Source of the DNA: Treponema sp.
Lineage (GTDB): Bacteria; Spirochaetota; Spirochaetia; Treponematales; Breznakiellaceae
Direction of reading: 5' to 3'
DNA: 18,116 nucleotides
NCBI GenBank assembly: GCA_031254175.1
Contig: JAIRUY010000001.1
Span: 1 to 18,116 of the forward strand
Under the pieces are notes generated by a model. That model did not search any database, had not been told where the DNA came from, and saw only the letters and a program-made list of their open reading frames with translations. Shown piece after piece: positions 6,503 through 14,029 of the stretch. Position numbers and translations under genes: made by a program. Position 1 is the stretch's first letter, and each line of letters starts with the position of its first letter.

Positions 6503-6613
6503 ATGGCCGAACATGTAATGCACAAAAAAGAAACTAAAAAAGCGCCCCAAAAGTCTTTAAAGGAGAAACGTGAGCAGAAAAAAGCCAAGAAAAAAGGCAA
6601 AGACAGCCAGTAA
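6503..6613 (+). CDS. 36-aa lysine-rich small protein
   Basis: This short reading frame encodes a 36-aa, very basic protein: it begins MAEHVMHKKETKKAP, continues through KSLKEKREQKKAKKK, and ends GKDSQ. An excellent ribosome binding site, AGGGAGGA (6491-6498), is placed correctly before the ATG, which is the main reason to believe it is translated. The PQKSLKEKR core resembles short Lys-rich proteins I associate with other bacteria, but this is memory, not a search. Such peptides could bind nucleic acid or ribosomes. No function is claimed. It stands alone between the DRTGG gene and the efflux operon, downstream of the 6398-6444 dyad, so it likely has its own control. There is no signal peptide. 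Confidence 0.68.
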   Translation: MAEHVMHKKETKKAPQKSLKEKREQKKAKKKGKDSQ

Positions 6614-6893
6614 GCTGAAAAGACTGCAAACATTACTTTAATGAGACTCTAGCAAGACGCAGAGAGTTTAGCGTCATTTCCAAGCAATGCGTATACTGCG
6701 AGCTATAGATTCAGCGCAGCTTTGCGTCTCTACGGCTTTGCGCAAATTTCTTTTTTTTAGTTTTCCACAAAACTCTGTGTCCCTGTGTGATGATGTTAAA
6801 TTGAAAAAATATAACAAAATATTATTTTCCCCGGAGTTACTATTATTGTTAGATTGTTGTTACTATAAACAATACGAAGGAATTCTTGAAACA
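6614..6893 (+). repeat. intergenic region with degenerate repeat remnants
   Basis: This 280-bp stretch holds no convincing gene. An in-frame extension of macA runs back to 6687, but it lacks a ribosome binding site and would hide the lipoprotein signal. The region contains GACGCAGAGAG (6656-6666), a partly complementary segment with a direct repeat of GCTTTGCG (6719-6726 and 6735-6742) around GCGTCTCTACGG, and CTCTGTGTCCCTGTGTG (6773-6789). These GACGCAGAG/CTCTGTGTC motifs look like a dispersed intergenic repeat in decayed form. The last 90 bases are AT-rich. Confidence 0.45.
6844..6874 (+). promoter_or_regulatory. inverted repeat upstream of efflux operon
   Basis: TATTGTT (6844-6850) and AACAATA (6868-6874) form a perfect 7-bp inverted repeat separated by 17 nt, with a TATAAA (6864-6869) overlapping the right arm. 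Its place 20 bp before macA would suit an operator. No regulator gene is adjacent, and no good -35 is visible. Confidence 0.35.
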
Positions 6894-8222
6894 ATGAAAA
6901 ACAAAGCTATTAATTCTGTGATTTTAATTTTTTTGACGGCAGTTTTTCTATCCTGCAGCGGAAAAAAGACCGGTTCCGCTTCGTATGATTTTACTGAAGT
7001 AAGACGGGGTAATCTTGAACGGACAGTTTCATCGAGCGGAACGATAAATCCTGTCGCTACTGTAAAAGTGCTGCCCCGCATGAGCGGCAAAGTTGAAAGA
7101 GTTCTGGTCGATTACAATGACACTGTGCGCAGGGGAGACATACTTGCCGTTTTAAATACCGACATGCTTCGTCTCCAGCGTGATCAGCAGGCCGCTTCTG
7201 TCCAGAAGGCGAGAGCAAATTATGAATTACAGCTGATGAATTACCGTAATCAGGAAATTCTTGCTGAAAGAAATTTGATCTCCGAGTATGAACTTAGAAC
7301 CAGCAAAACTACTCTTGATAATCAGGCTGCTGATTTGGCGGTTGCCGAAGCAAATTTAAGGGTTATTGAAACCGAGATAAATCAATATGCCTATATTACA
7401 TCTCCCATTGACGGCATTGTACTTGACCGTAATATCAATACCGGAGACACGGTTGTAGATTCTTCCAACAGCAGCAGTTCAAGCAGTATTTTTATCATTG
7501 CCGAGAATCTGCGGGAAATGCAGATTGAAGCCGCTGTGGGAGAACTGGATGTAACTTCCATTCATAAAGGACAGCAGGTGCGTTTTACCATGGAAAGCAT
7601 ACCGGGACGCAGATTTACTGGGGTTGTAGAAAACTTACGGATGGTTCCGGTTGTATCAAATAACATAGTTTCCTATACGGTGATAATCAATGTGGAAAAT
7701 CAGGACGGCTCACTTCTGCCGGGCATGACCTGCGCGGTAGACTTTATTGTTGAACGTGCGGAAAACGTACTCCTGGTTTCAAATGCCGCCTTGCGTTATC
7801 AGCCGACGCATTTAAGCGAAGCCCAAATCTCAGACATGGTTTTTAATGCAAGTCTTTCTAACATGGACGAAAGACAGCAGGCTGCGGCGATAGAAGCAAG
7901 GGCAGCGGCTGCCCAAACCAGCGCACAGCAGCAGAATCAAACAAGTACGAATGCGGTTACGAGTCTTATGATGGGCGGCGGAAATCAGATGAGGGGCGGA
8001 ATGATGACGGGCGGCGGCGGCAGACAGGGCGGCAGTGCTCAAGGAACGGGACAGGTACGCAACACATCTCAAATCGTTATGCGAAACCTATGGTTTATAA
8101 ACAGGGAAGGAAAACTTGATGTGATGCAGATTCGTACAGGCATAAGCGACGGCTCAAACACTCAAGTGTTTCTGAATGAAGACTTTGAAGGTCTTAAGGT
8201 AATCCTGCGGGAGAAAATATAA
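6894..8222 (+). CDS. macA: MacA/HlyD-like periplasmic adaptor lipoprotein of efflux pump
   Basis: The 442-aa protein is the membrane-fusion component linking an inner-membrane ABC transporter to an outer-membrane channel. The signal ends at FLSC with C21 as the lipid-modified cysteine, in the relaxed style of spirochaete lipoboxes. Next come the first half of the lipoyl domain (GKVERVLVDYNDTVRRGDILAVL), a coiled-coil hairpin (about 95-155), the second lipoyl half (ITSPIDGIVLDRNINTGDTV) and beta-barrel domains. An unusual low-complexity Gln/Ala then Gly/Met-rich segment (about 318-392) interrupts the C-terminal region. The ATG at 6894 has GAAGGA upstream; the frame is open further back, but that would bury the signal peptide. 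The stop codon abuts the ATPase GTG. The symbol is given by family and operon; the substrate is unknown. Confidence 0.85.
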   Translation: MKNKAINSVILIFLTAVFLSCSGKKTGSASYDFTEVRRGNLERTVSSSGTINPVATVKVLPRMSGKVERVLVDYNDTVRRGDILAVLNTDMLRLQRDQQAASVQKARANYELQLMNYRNQEILAERNLISEYELRTSKTTLDNQAADLAVAEANLRVIETEINQYAYITSPIDGIVLDRNINTGDTVVDSSNSSSSSSIFIIAENLREMQIEAAVGELDVTSIHKGQQVRFTMESIPGRRFTGVVENLRMVPVVSNNIVSYTVIINVENQDGSLLPGMTCAVDFIVERAENVLLVSNAALRYQPTHLSEAQISDMVFNASLSNMDERQQAAAIEARAAAAQTSAQQQNQTSTNAVTSLMMGGGNQMRGGMMTGGGGRQGGSAQGTGQVRNTSQIVMRNLWFINREGKLDVMQIRTGISDGSNTQVFLNEDFEGLKVILREKI

Positions 8223-9026
8223 GTGGCCGTTATAGAAATGCGCCGTATTAAACGGGAATACCGCATGGGAGGAAAAACAGGCTCAAAAAAAGAAAGCGCA
8301 GACACTGTTGTTGTACGGGCATTACGCGGCGTTGATTTTTCCGCCGAAGCGGGCGAGTTTGTTTCCGTTATGGGCCCATCCGGTTCCGGCAAATCAACTT
8401 TGATGAACATTCTGGGCTGTCTGGACAAACCCACAGACGGAACATATACTCTTGACGGCATAGAAACTTCTTCTTCCGACTCGGATACATTCGCGTATAT
8501 CAGAAACCGTAAAATCGGTTTTGTATTTCAGTCTTTTAATTTACTTGCGCGCACTACGGCGCTTGAAAATGTCGAGCTTCCTCTTTTTTACAGAAGAAGG
8601 GAAAAGAATGAAAAAAATCAGCAGATTTCTGCCCGCCGTGAGCGCGCCGTGGCAGCCCTGAAAGATGTTGGGCTAAACGAGCGGATGGATCACTTTCCTT
8701 CACAGCTTTCAGGCGGGCAGCAGCAGCGTGTTGCCATAGCGAGGGCAATGGTAAACGACCCTGCGTTTATTCTCGCAGATGAGCCGACGGGCAATTTGGA
8801 TACGGGAATGACGCTGGAAATTATGGGGTTATTTCAACAGTTAAACGCCGGCGGAAAAACGATCATTATGGTAACGCACGAGCCGGAACTAGCCGCCTAT
8901 ACAAAACGAATCATCACCTTAAGGGACGGCGAACTTGTTTCCGATGTGCAGGTAAAAAAAAGGCGCAATGCGTTAGACGATCTGTCACACTGGAATAAGG
9001 ATCATTCGCTTTTGGCAGGGAATTGA
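8223..9026 (+). CDS. MacB-type ABC transporter ATP-binding protein
   Basis: The 267-aa ATPase drives the efflux or lipoprotein-handling pump encoded by this operon. The core motifs are intact: Walker A GPSGSGKST (51-59), Q103 in the Q-loop, signature LSGGQ (162-166), Walker B ending D186-E187 (FILADE) and the switch H219. It belongs to the LolD/MacB/FtsE family. About 12 extra residues (around 15-28, Lys/Ser-rich) sit between the first beta strands, and a 25-aa charged tail follows the domain. It starts at a GTG directly after the macA stop codon (no gap), with GGGAGA upstream. The permease starts 1 nt after its stop. Unlike E. coli MacB, ATPase and permease are separate polypeptides, as in many other bacteria. 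Confidence 0.94.
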   Translation: MAVIEMRRIKREYRMGGKTGSKKESADTVVVRALRGVDFSAEAGEFVSVMGPSGSGKSTLMNILGCLDKPTDGTYTLDGIETSSSDSDTFAYIRNRKIGFVFQSFNLLARTTALENVELPLFYRRREKNEKNQQISARRERAVAALKDVGLNERMDHFPSQLSGGQQQRVAIARAMVNDPAFILADEPTGNLDTGMTLEIMGLFQQLNAGGKTIIMVTHEPELAAYTKRIITLRDGELVSDVQVKKRRNALDDLSHWNKDHSLLAGN

Positions 9027-9027
9027 C

Positions 9028-10245
9028 ATGAATATTCTCCAGCTTTTGCATACCTGCTTTCGCTCCATCCTTCGCAACCGCATGCGCAGCCTTCTTACAT
9101 CTTTGGGGGTAATTATCGGCGTTGGGTCTGTAATCATAATGGTTGCCCTTGGCGAAGGCTCGCAGCGGGCAATTGAAGAGCGGATTACTGCCATGGGAAC
9201 CAATTTATTGCAGATAATGCCGCGCAGGCAGATGAGCCGCTCAGGACAGCAGGTGATGATGAGAATGAATTCATTTACCAAAAATGATATTGAGAAACTG
9301 CGCGGCGAATCTACCTATGCCGCCGCAATTTCAGGAATTGTTCAGACCAGTTCCAATGTCACAGGAAGTCTTGGAAATGCGCAAGTGTCTATTCAGGGTG
9401 TTGAACCGGATTTCTTTACAGCAAGGAACTGGAATGTGAACGAAGGTTTTATTTTTGATGACGAAGACATGAAACTTAGAAACAGAGTGGCGATCCTTGG
9501 CCGTACTACGGCAGCTAATCTTTTTGGCATTGCGAATGCCGCTCTTGGAGAACAAATAAGAATAGGAACCAATTATTTTACCGTTATCGGGCTTTTGGAA
9601 AACAAGGGCGCAGGCATGGGAGGAAACGATCAGGATGACATTGTTATAGTTCCGCTGGACACCGCAATGACACGGATTGCCAATGCGCGTAACATCAGCA
9701 CAATTCTTATAAGCGTGCTAAGCAAAGAATATATGGAAGCGGCACAAAAAGAGGCTGAGGCGATACTAAAAGAATCACGAAACATTAACCAAGGAGCCGC
9801 CGCTGATTTTGATATCATGAATCAGGCGGACATGATAGATATGGCATCGGCAACTTCAAAGACGCTGACTACTTTGTTAGCTGCAATTGCAGGAGTATCG
9901 CTGTTGGTCGGCGGCATAGGGATTATGAACATTATGCTGGTTTCTGTAACAGAACGTACGCGGGAAATCGGTATAAGAATGGCTGTCGGCGGCCGCAAAA
10001 GGGATATTCTTTTTCAATTTCTTACAGAAAGCGTAATTTTGAGTCTTATGGGAGGAATTCTTGGTATCGGCATGGCTTTTCTTGTGTGCAAACTGCTTTC
10101 AATGACGGGGATTCCCACCGCAATCAATCCGCTGATTGTTATGGCCTCAACTTTGTTTGCGGCTCTGGTTGGAATCATTTTCGGTTATTATCCGGCGCTT
10201 AAAGCTGCAGGATTATACCCGATAGATGCATTACGTTATGAGTAG
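9028..10245 (+). CDS. MacB/FtsX-type ABC transporter permease
   Basis: The 405-aa protein is the membrane subunit of the pump. Its layout is typical of MacB-family permeases: a first membrane helix (about 21-45, SLLTSLGVIIGVGSVIIMVAL) preceded by RNRMR, a large periplasmic domain (46-275) with the MacB core pattern, and three C-terminal helices (about 280-400) of the FtsX domain, including the conserved GIGIMNIMLVSVTERTREIGIR segment. It ends in LYPIDALRYE, a common ending in the family. The ATG is 1 nt after the ATPase stop, with AGGGA upstream. MacB permeases use mechanotransmission rather than an internal channel to move substrates from the periplasm through the TolC partner. Substrate specificity cannot be read from sequence. 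Confidence 0.94.
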   Translation: MNILQLLHTCFRSILRNRMRSLLTSLGVIIGVGSVIIMVALGEGSQRAIEERITAMGTNLLQIMPRRQMSRSGQQVMMRMNSFTKNDIEKLRGESTYAAAISGIVQTSSNVTGSLGNAQVSIQGVEPDFFTARNWNVNEGFIFDDEDMKLRNRVAILGRTTAANLFGIANAALGEQIRIGTNYFTVIGLLENKGAGMGGNDQDDIVIVPLDTAMTRIANARNISTILISVLSKEYMEAAQKEAEAILKESRNINQGAAADFDIMNQADMIDMASATSKTLTTLLAAIAGVSLLVGGIGIMNIMLVSVTERTREIGIRMAVGGRKRDILFQFLTESVILSLMGGILGIGMAFLVCKLLSMTGIPTAINPLIVMASTLFAALVGIIFGYYPALKAAGLYPIDALRYE

Positions 10246-10253
10246 AGGGGATT

Positions 10254-11585
10254 ATGAAGAAATTATTTGCATTATGTCTAATTTTATTTATGGGCGTGAC
10301 GGCGTTTGCCGAAACTCTTGCTCTTGAACAGGCGAGGCTTCTTGCGCTTGCAAACTCGCGTTCGCTCGCAAAATACGAAATGTCAATACGCTCAAGCATA
10401 CTTGATGAAAGAAATCAATTATATAACCTTTTGCCTTCGGTTTCCGCCGGGTACAACGCTTCAATGGATTATATGAGGGATTTAGAATTTGTAAACCCCG
10501 TTGACACATTCAATACGGGAGTAAATCTATCCATAACGCAGATTATTTTTCAGGGCGGAAAAGGGTTTATTCAAAAAGCAATAAGTTCCATTGCGACAGA
10601 AAGCGTAAGAAAAAGCGCGCTGGCTGAATACTTCAATGTGCTTGACTCTGTGGATAACGCCTACTATGCGGTATTGGAGGCGGCGGCAACCCTGGAAGCC
10701 GAAGAAGCTTCGCTGGAAGCGGCAGCTTTAAGCCTTGCCATTGCGGAGGTCAGGAGCGTAAACGGGATTATAAACCGGGGCGATTTTCTTAAAGCGTTAG
10801 CTGATAAAGAAACAAGGGAAAACTCCCGCAACCAAGCGAGGCGCAATCTTGCTCTCAATATAACAAAACTAAGAAACCTTACCGGCCATTCAAATAATGT
10901 TGAGTTTGTGCAGATTGATTTTAGCGCGTATGAAGAAGTTCTCTCGTTTCTGGCAGGCATTTCTGATGAAGATGCCGATGCGTTATACGCAAGATTTTGG
11001 AATGTGCTTGCAGCTTCCAATCCGTCGCTTGCGATTGCGGCTCTTAACAGCGAAAGAGCGGAAATGAATCTTTCCTCAACATGGAGGGATTTTTACCCAA
11101 CAATAAGTGCGACTGTTTTTTCGGGCGGCTTAAGTTATTCAACCGAAAAAGGTTTTGGCACAAGCGGCAGAGGAGGCGTTTCAATCACAGGAAGCATACC
11201 TCTGGATTTTTGGGTTATTTCCAACAGAATAGAAAAAAGCCAACTAGCCAGCGAATCCGCCGCTCTTGATTATATAAACTCAAGGGTTTCTCTGGAAGCA
11301 GAACTCTTAAGCGTTCTTATGAACATTTTTGCGCAGGCAGGTTCAGTTCTTTCTTCGCGCCGTTCTTTAGAATATACAGAAAGGCATTTTGAGTTTGTCA
11401 TGGAACGCTACAGGCTTGGGCAAAGCTCCGTATCTGACGTCAGTGAAGCTACTTCGCTTTATATCAACAGCCGCAACAGCCATACAAAATCCAGATACAA
11501 TTTTTTACAAGGACTTTCTAAACTGCGCTCCCTTTGCGCGTTAGACGACGAGAACAGACTGCTCAGTTTCCTCGCGGGAAATTAA
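10254..11585 (+). CDS. TolC-like outer membrane efflux protein
   Basis: The 443-aa protein is the outer-membrane channel of the pump. It has a cleavable signal peptide (1-19, ending TAFA before ETLALEQA) and the two-fold OEP repeat: the opening LALEQARLLALANSRSLAKYE block, a central region rich in Ala/Glu heptads suited to long periplasmic helices (about 135-200), and a second repeat with the ERYRLGQSSVSDVSEATSLYINSRNSHT pattern (about 380-410). Members trimerise into a beta-barrel with an alpha-helical tunnel. AGGGG precedes the ATG, 8 nt after the permease stop codon, so the adaptor, ATPase, permease and channel form one complete operon. It is convergent with the reductase gene, 23 nt away; no terminator hairpin is visible between them. 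Confidence 0.9.
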   Translation: MKKLFALCLILFMGVTAFAETLALEQARLLALANSRSLAKYEMSIRSSILDERNQLYNLLPSVSAGYNASMDYMRDLEFVNPVDTFNTGVNLSITQIIFQGGKGFIQKAISSIATESVRKSALAEYFNVLDSVDNAYYAVLEAAATLEAEEASLEAAALSLAIAEVRSVNGIINRGDFLKALADKETRENSRNQARRNLALNITKLRNLTGHSNNVEFVQIDFSAYEEVLSFLAGISDEDADALYARFWNVLAASNPSLAIAALNSERAEMNLSSTWRDFYPTISATVFSGGLSYSTEKGFGTSGRGGVSITGSIPLDFWVISNRIEKSQLASESAALDYINSRVSLEAELLSVLMNIFAQAGSVLSSRRSLEYTERHFEFVMERYRLGQSSVSDVSEATSLYINSRNSHTKSRYNFLQGLSKLRSLCALDDENRLLSFLAGN

Positions 11586-11608
11586 AACCCCGTATTCGCT
11601 GTTCCGCG

Positions 11609-12691
11609 TCAGACAGCTGCAATTTCCTTAAGGCGTTCAATGATGTTAATGTGCTGCGTACAGGCCTCTTCGCACAGACCGCAGGCAGTACATTTTGACG
11701 CTCCTGTTCTTTGAAGACTCCAGTGCCATTTAAGCCGATCTCCGATTGGATCATTGCTTTTTTTGTCGAGTAATTTATGGTTGTATGTGTCCATATATTT
11801 CGGGATAGGTACCTCTTGAGGGCAATTATCACAGTAACCGCATCCGGTGCAGATTCCTTCCAGTGAAATCCCGGCTTTTGACTTAACTTCTTCAAGTTCT
11901 GCCAAAGTACGGGGTTTGTAAGTTTCCAACGCCTGCAATGCTTCTTTGAGGTGTTCCATGGTATCAAAACCGACAAGAGTGCTGGTAATTTCCGGATGAT
12001 CCCAGAGAAAACGCAATGCCCCGGCAACAGCGCTTTCACCGTCACGGCGGAGAAAGTTAAAAAGTCCGGGATGGTCGGGAATTATTCCGCCTCCAAGTGG
12101 ATTCATAATTAAAGCGCCGAGTTTTTTTTCTTTTATTGCGTCAAATGCCTCCTGTCTTGTTTTAAAATTATAGGCTGAATAACCAAACAGCACTCCTTCA
12201 AAAACTCCCTCCATCAATAATTCCCTGATTTCATTTTTTGTCAAATGGCTGGAAATACAAATGTGGCGTATAAGTCCTTCTTCTTTGAGTTTCTTAAAAG
12301 TTTGCAGAACGCCGTTCTTTTTTCTGTTATCCCAATTACTCAAACTTGTTACGCACCAGATATGGTAAAAATCTATGGCAGAAATATCGAGGCGTTTAAG
12401 CTGCGCTTCGATTTCATTTCGTATGCCGGTTTCTGTAAATTCTGTTGTTTTTGTAGCAGAATAATAGGGAAGATTAAGCTTGCGCATTTGTGCAAAAGCC
12501 CTGCCAAAAATGGTTTCGCTCTTTGTTTCGAAATATCCGGGCGCGGTATCAAAATAATTTATCCCGCCTTCTGCGGCGGCAATCATCATACGGACACATT
12601 CTTCCGTGTCATCAATATTTTTGAATCTCATTCCACCAAAACCAAGCAGAGAAACCTTTTTTCCGGTCTGCCCGTATTCCCTGTAAATCAT
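11609..12691 (-). CDS. aldo/keto reductase with C-terminal 4Fe-4S domain
   Basis: The 360-aa protein combines an NADPH-type TIM-barrel aldo/keto reductase (about 1-260) with a ferredoxin-like C-terminus. The catalytic tetrad is present as D48 and Y53 (FDTAPGY), K81 (SATK) and H110 (FYHIW). Two cysteine clusters follow: C281, C284, C287, C290 (CTGCGYCDNCP) and C334, C337, C340, C344, enough for two [4Fe-4S] clusters. Such fusions are common in anaerobes and may couple reduction to ferredoxin electrons; the substrate is unknown. I start at the ATG at 12691, since AAAGGAGG lies just upstream on the minus strand and MIYREYGQTGKKVS is the normal N-terminus. A longer frame to 12766 is unsupported. 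It is divergent from the SPFH gene. Confidence 0.93.
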   Translation of the reverse strand: MIYREYGQTGKKVSLLGFGGMRFKNIDDTEECVRMMIAAAEGGINYFDTAPGYFETKSETIFGRAFAQMRKLNLPYYSATKTTEFTETGIRNEIEAQLKRLDISAIDFYHIWCVTSLSNWDNRKKNGVLQTFKKLKEEGLIRHICISSHLTKNEIRELLMEGVFEGVLFGYSAYNFKTRQEAFDAIKEKKLGALIMNPLGGGIIPDHPGLFNFLRRDGESAVAGALRFLWDHPEITSTLVGFDTMEHLKEALQALETYKPRTLAELEEVKSKAGISLEGICTGCGYCDNCPQEVPIPKYMDTYNHKLLDKKSNDPIGDRLKWHWSLQRTGASKCTACGLCEEACTQHINIIERLKEIAAV

Positions 12692-12895
12692 TTTTGCCTC
12701 CTTTGTAATTTGCAAATCATTTTTTATTGTAACGAAGAGTCTACCACCGAAGACGAATTTAAACAATGTTTTCTATTCCATTTCCTAAAAAAATAAACTA
12801 TTATATAATAAAATTAGAGTCGTCCGGAAACCGCAAATCGAAGGTACATTGTTTCCGAACAAGCCCGAAAAAACTTGAGAAAAAAGAGGTGAAAT
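12692..12895 (+). promoter_or_regulatory. divergent control region with palindromic TATAAT and a hairpin
   Basis: This 204-bp gap separates the reductase (-) and the SPFH operon (+). ATTATATAAT (near 12802-12809) is a perfect palindrome, so a TATAAT -10 reads on both strands (12804-12809 on +). The -35 candidates are weak (TTTCCT at 12781-12786 on +). Downstream, CGGAAAC (12825-12831) and GTTTCCG (12851-12857) make a 7-bp stem with a 19-nt loop in the SPFH leader. AGAGGTG precedes the SPFH ATG. Confidence 0.45.
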
Positions 12896-14014
12896 ATGGG
12901 TCTTATAAAAGCTTTGATTGGCTCTGTCAGCGGCACTTTTGCGGATCAGTGGCTTGAGTTTTTTGTGTGTGAAAGCCTAGATGCTAATGTACTTGCGGCC
13001 AAGGGACAGAAACGGGTAAGCAAGAGAAGCAGTAATACCAAGGGAGAAGACAATATCATCTCCAATGGTTCAGGTATTGTTGTTAACAGGGGGCAGGCCG
13101 CAATCATTGTTGATAACGGCCGCATAATGGAATTTTGCGCAGAGGAAGGGCACTATACCTACGACCAGTCCTCTGAATCAAGTGTTTTCTACGGAGGCCT
13201 TGATGAGGGAATTAAAGGTATTCTAAAAAGCATCGGGGAACGATTCAAACACGGCGGCAGCCCCGGTAAGGATCAGAGGGTTTACTATTTTAATACCAAG
13301 GAAATAACCGGCAACAAATACGGTACTCCAAATCCCATTCCGTTTCTTGTAATCGATCCGAATATAAATCTTCGCCTAACAATAAGTTTGCGCGCAAACG
13401 GAGAATATTCCTACCGTATCAGCAATCCTGCGCTGTTTTACACTAACGTTTGCGGCAATGTAAATGATCAATATACAAGGGATAATATCGACAGCCAGTT
13501 AAAAAGTGAGATAATAACTGTCCTGGGTCCGTCGCTTGGAAAATTGGGTTTGGGTGAGTATCACGAGATTTCTTTTCATACAGAAAAATTGGCGCAGCTT
13601 CTTAACGAAGCGCTTAGCGGCAAGTGGAGGGAACACCGCGGCATTGAAATTGTAAACTTCGGAATCACATGCACCGCATCCGCGGAAGATGAAAACCGCA
13701 TAAAACAGCTTCAGGCTGCGGCAGTTATGAGAGACCCGACCATGGCGGCGGCTTCCCTTGTTAACGCTCAAACAGACGCAATGCGCACCGCCGCAGGAAA
13801 TACTGCCGGTGCAATGACCGGTTTTATGGGAATGGGCATGGCGGCGCAGGCAGGCGGCATGAATCCGCAGGCTTTGTTTCAGATGGGCGCTCAAAATCAG
13901 GCAGCGCCGCCGCAAGCTCCTGCAAACGGAAACACTGCCGGCTGGAGATGTTCCTGCGGCCATAGCGGAAACACAGGCAAGTTCTGCGCGGAATGCGGCA
14001 AACCGAGAGAATGA
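12896..14014 (+). CDS. SPFH-domain protein with C-terminal zinc ribbon (YdjI-like)
   Basis: The 372-aa protein has an SPFH (stomatin/prohibitin/flotillin) domain of the virion-core-like type related to B. subtilis YdjI. Visible features are the start MGLIKALIGSVSGTFADQW, the NGSGIVVNRGQAAIIVDNGRI strand region (about 57-77), a central beta domain with the PFLVIDPNINLRLTISLRANGEYSYRI block, and helices around 225-280. A Met/Gly/Ala-rich linker (about 285-345) leads to a zinc ribbon with C352, C354, C364 and C367. No membrane helix is obvious, so membrane contact is probably peripheral or through partners. In B. subtilis this family helps place the phage-shock protein PspA at the membrane; no pspA is visible here. 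It is the first gene of a three-gene operon, with the next ATG 15 nt downstream. Confidence 0.88.
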   Translation: MGLIKALIGSVSGTFADQWLEFFVCESLDANVLAAKGQKRVSKRSSNTKGEDNIISNGSGIVVNRGQAAIIVDNGRIMEFCAEEGHYTYDQSSESSVFYGGLDEGIKGILKSIGERFKHGGSPGKDQRVYYFNTKEITGNKYGTPNPIPFLVIDPNINLRLTISLRANGEYSYRISNPALFYTNVCGNVNDQYTRDNIDSQLKSEIITVLGPSLGKLGLGEYHEISFHTEKLAQLLNEALSGKWREHRGIEIVNFGITCTASAEDENRIKQLQAAAVMRDPTMAAASLVNAQTDAMRTAAGNTAGAMTGFMGMGMAAQAGGMNPQALFQMGAQNQAAPPQAPANGNTAGWRCSCGHSGNTGKFCAECGKPRE

Positions 14015-14029
14015 AATAAGGAAAAAAGC

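Noticed and set aside
6646..6668. Possible terminator hairpin (ACTCT/AGAGT) after the lysine-rich gene
   Set aside because: The stem is only about 5 bp with a 12-nt loop and no T-run, too weak to call.
6687..6893. N-terminal extension of the adaptor protein by 69 residues
   Set aside because: There is no ribosome binding site, it runs through repeat remnants, and it would place the lipoprotein signal inside the protein. The ATG at 6894 gives a normal signal and lipobox.
9331..9555. 74-codon - strand frame within the permease gene
   Set aside because: The permease reading frame is strongly supported by the operon and FtsX motifs; the reverse frame has no start signal or family.
12245..12796. 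183-codon open frame on the + strand opposite the reductase
   Set aside because: It lies inside a gene with intact catalytic and Fe-S motifs on the other strand, and its Cys/Phe-rich product resembles no family.
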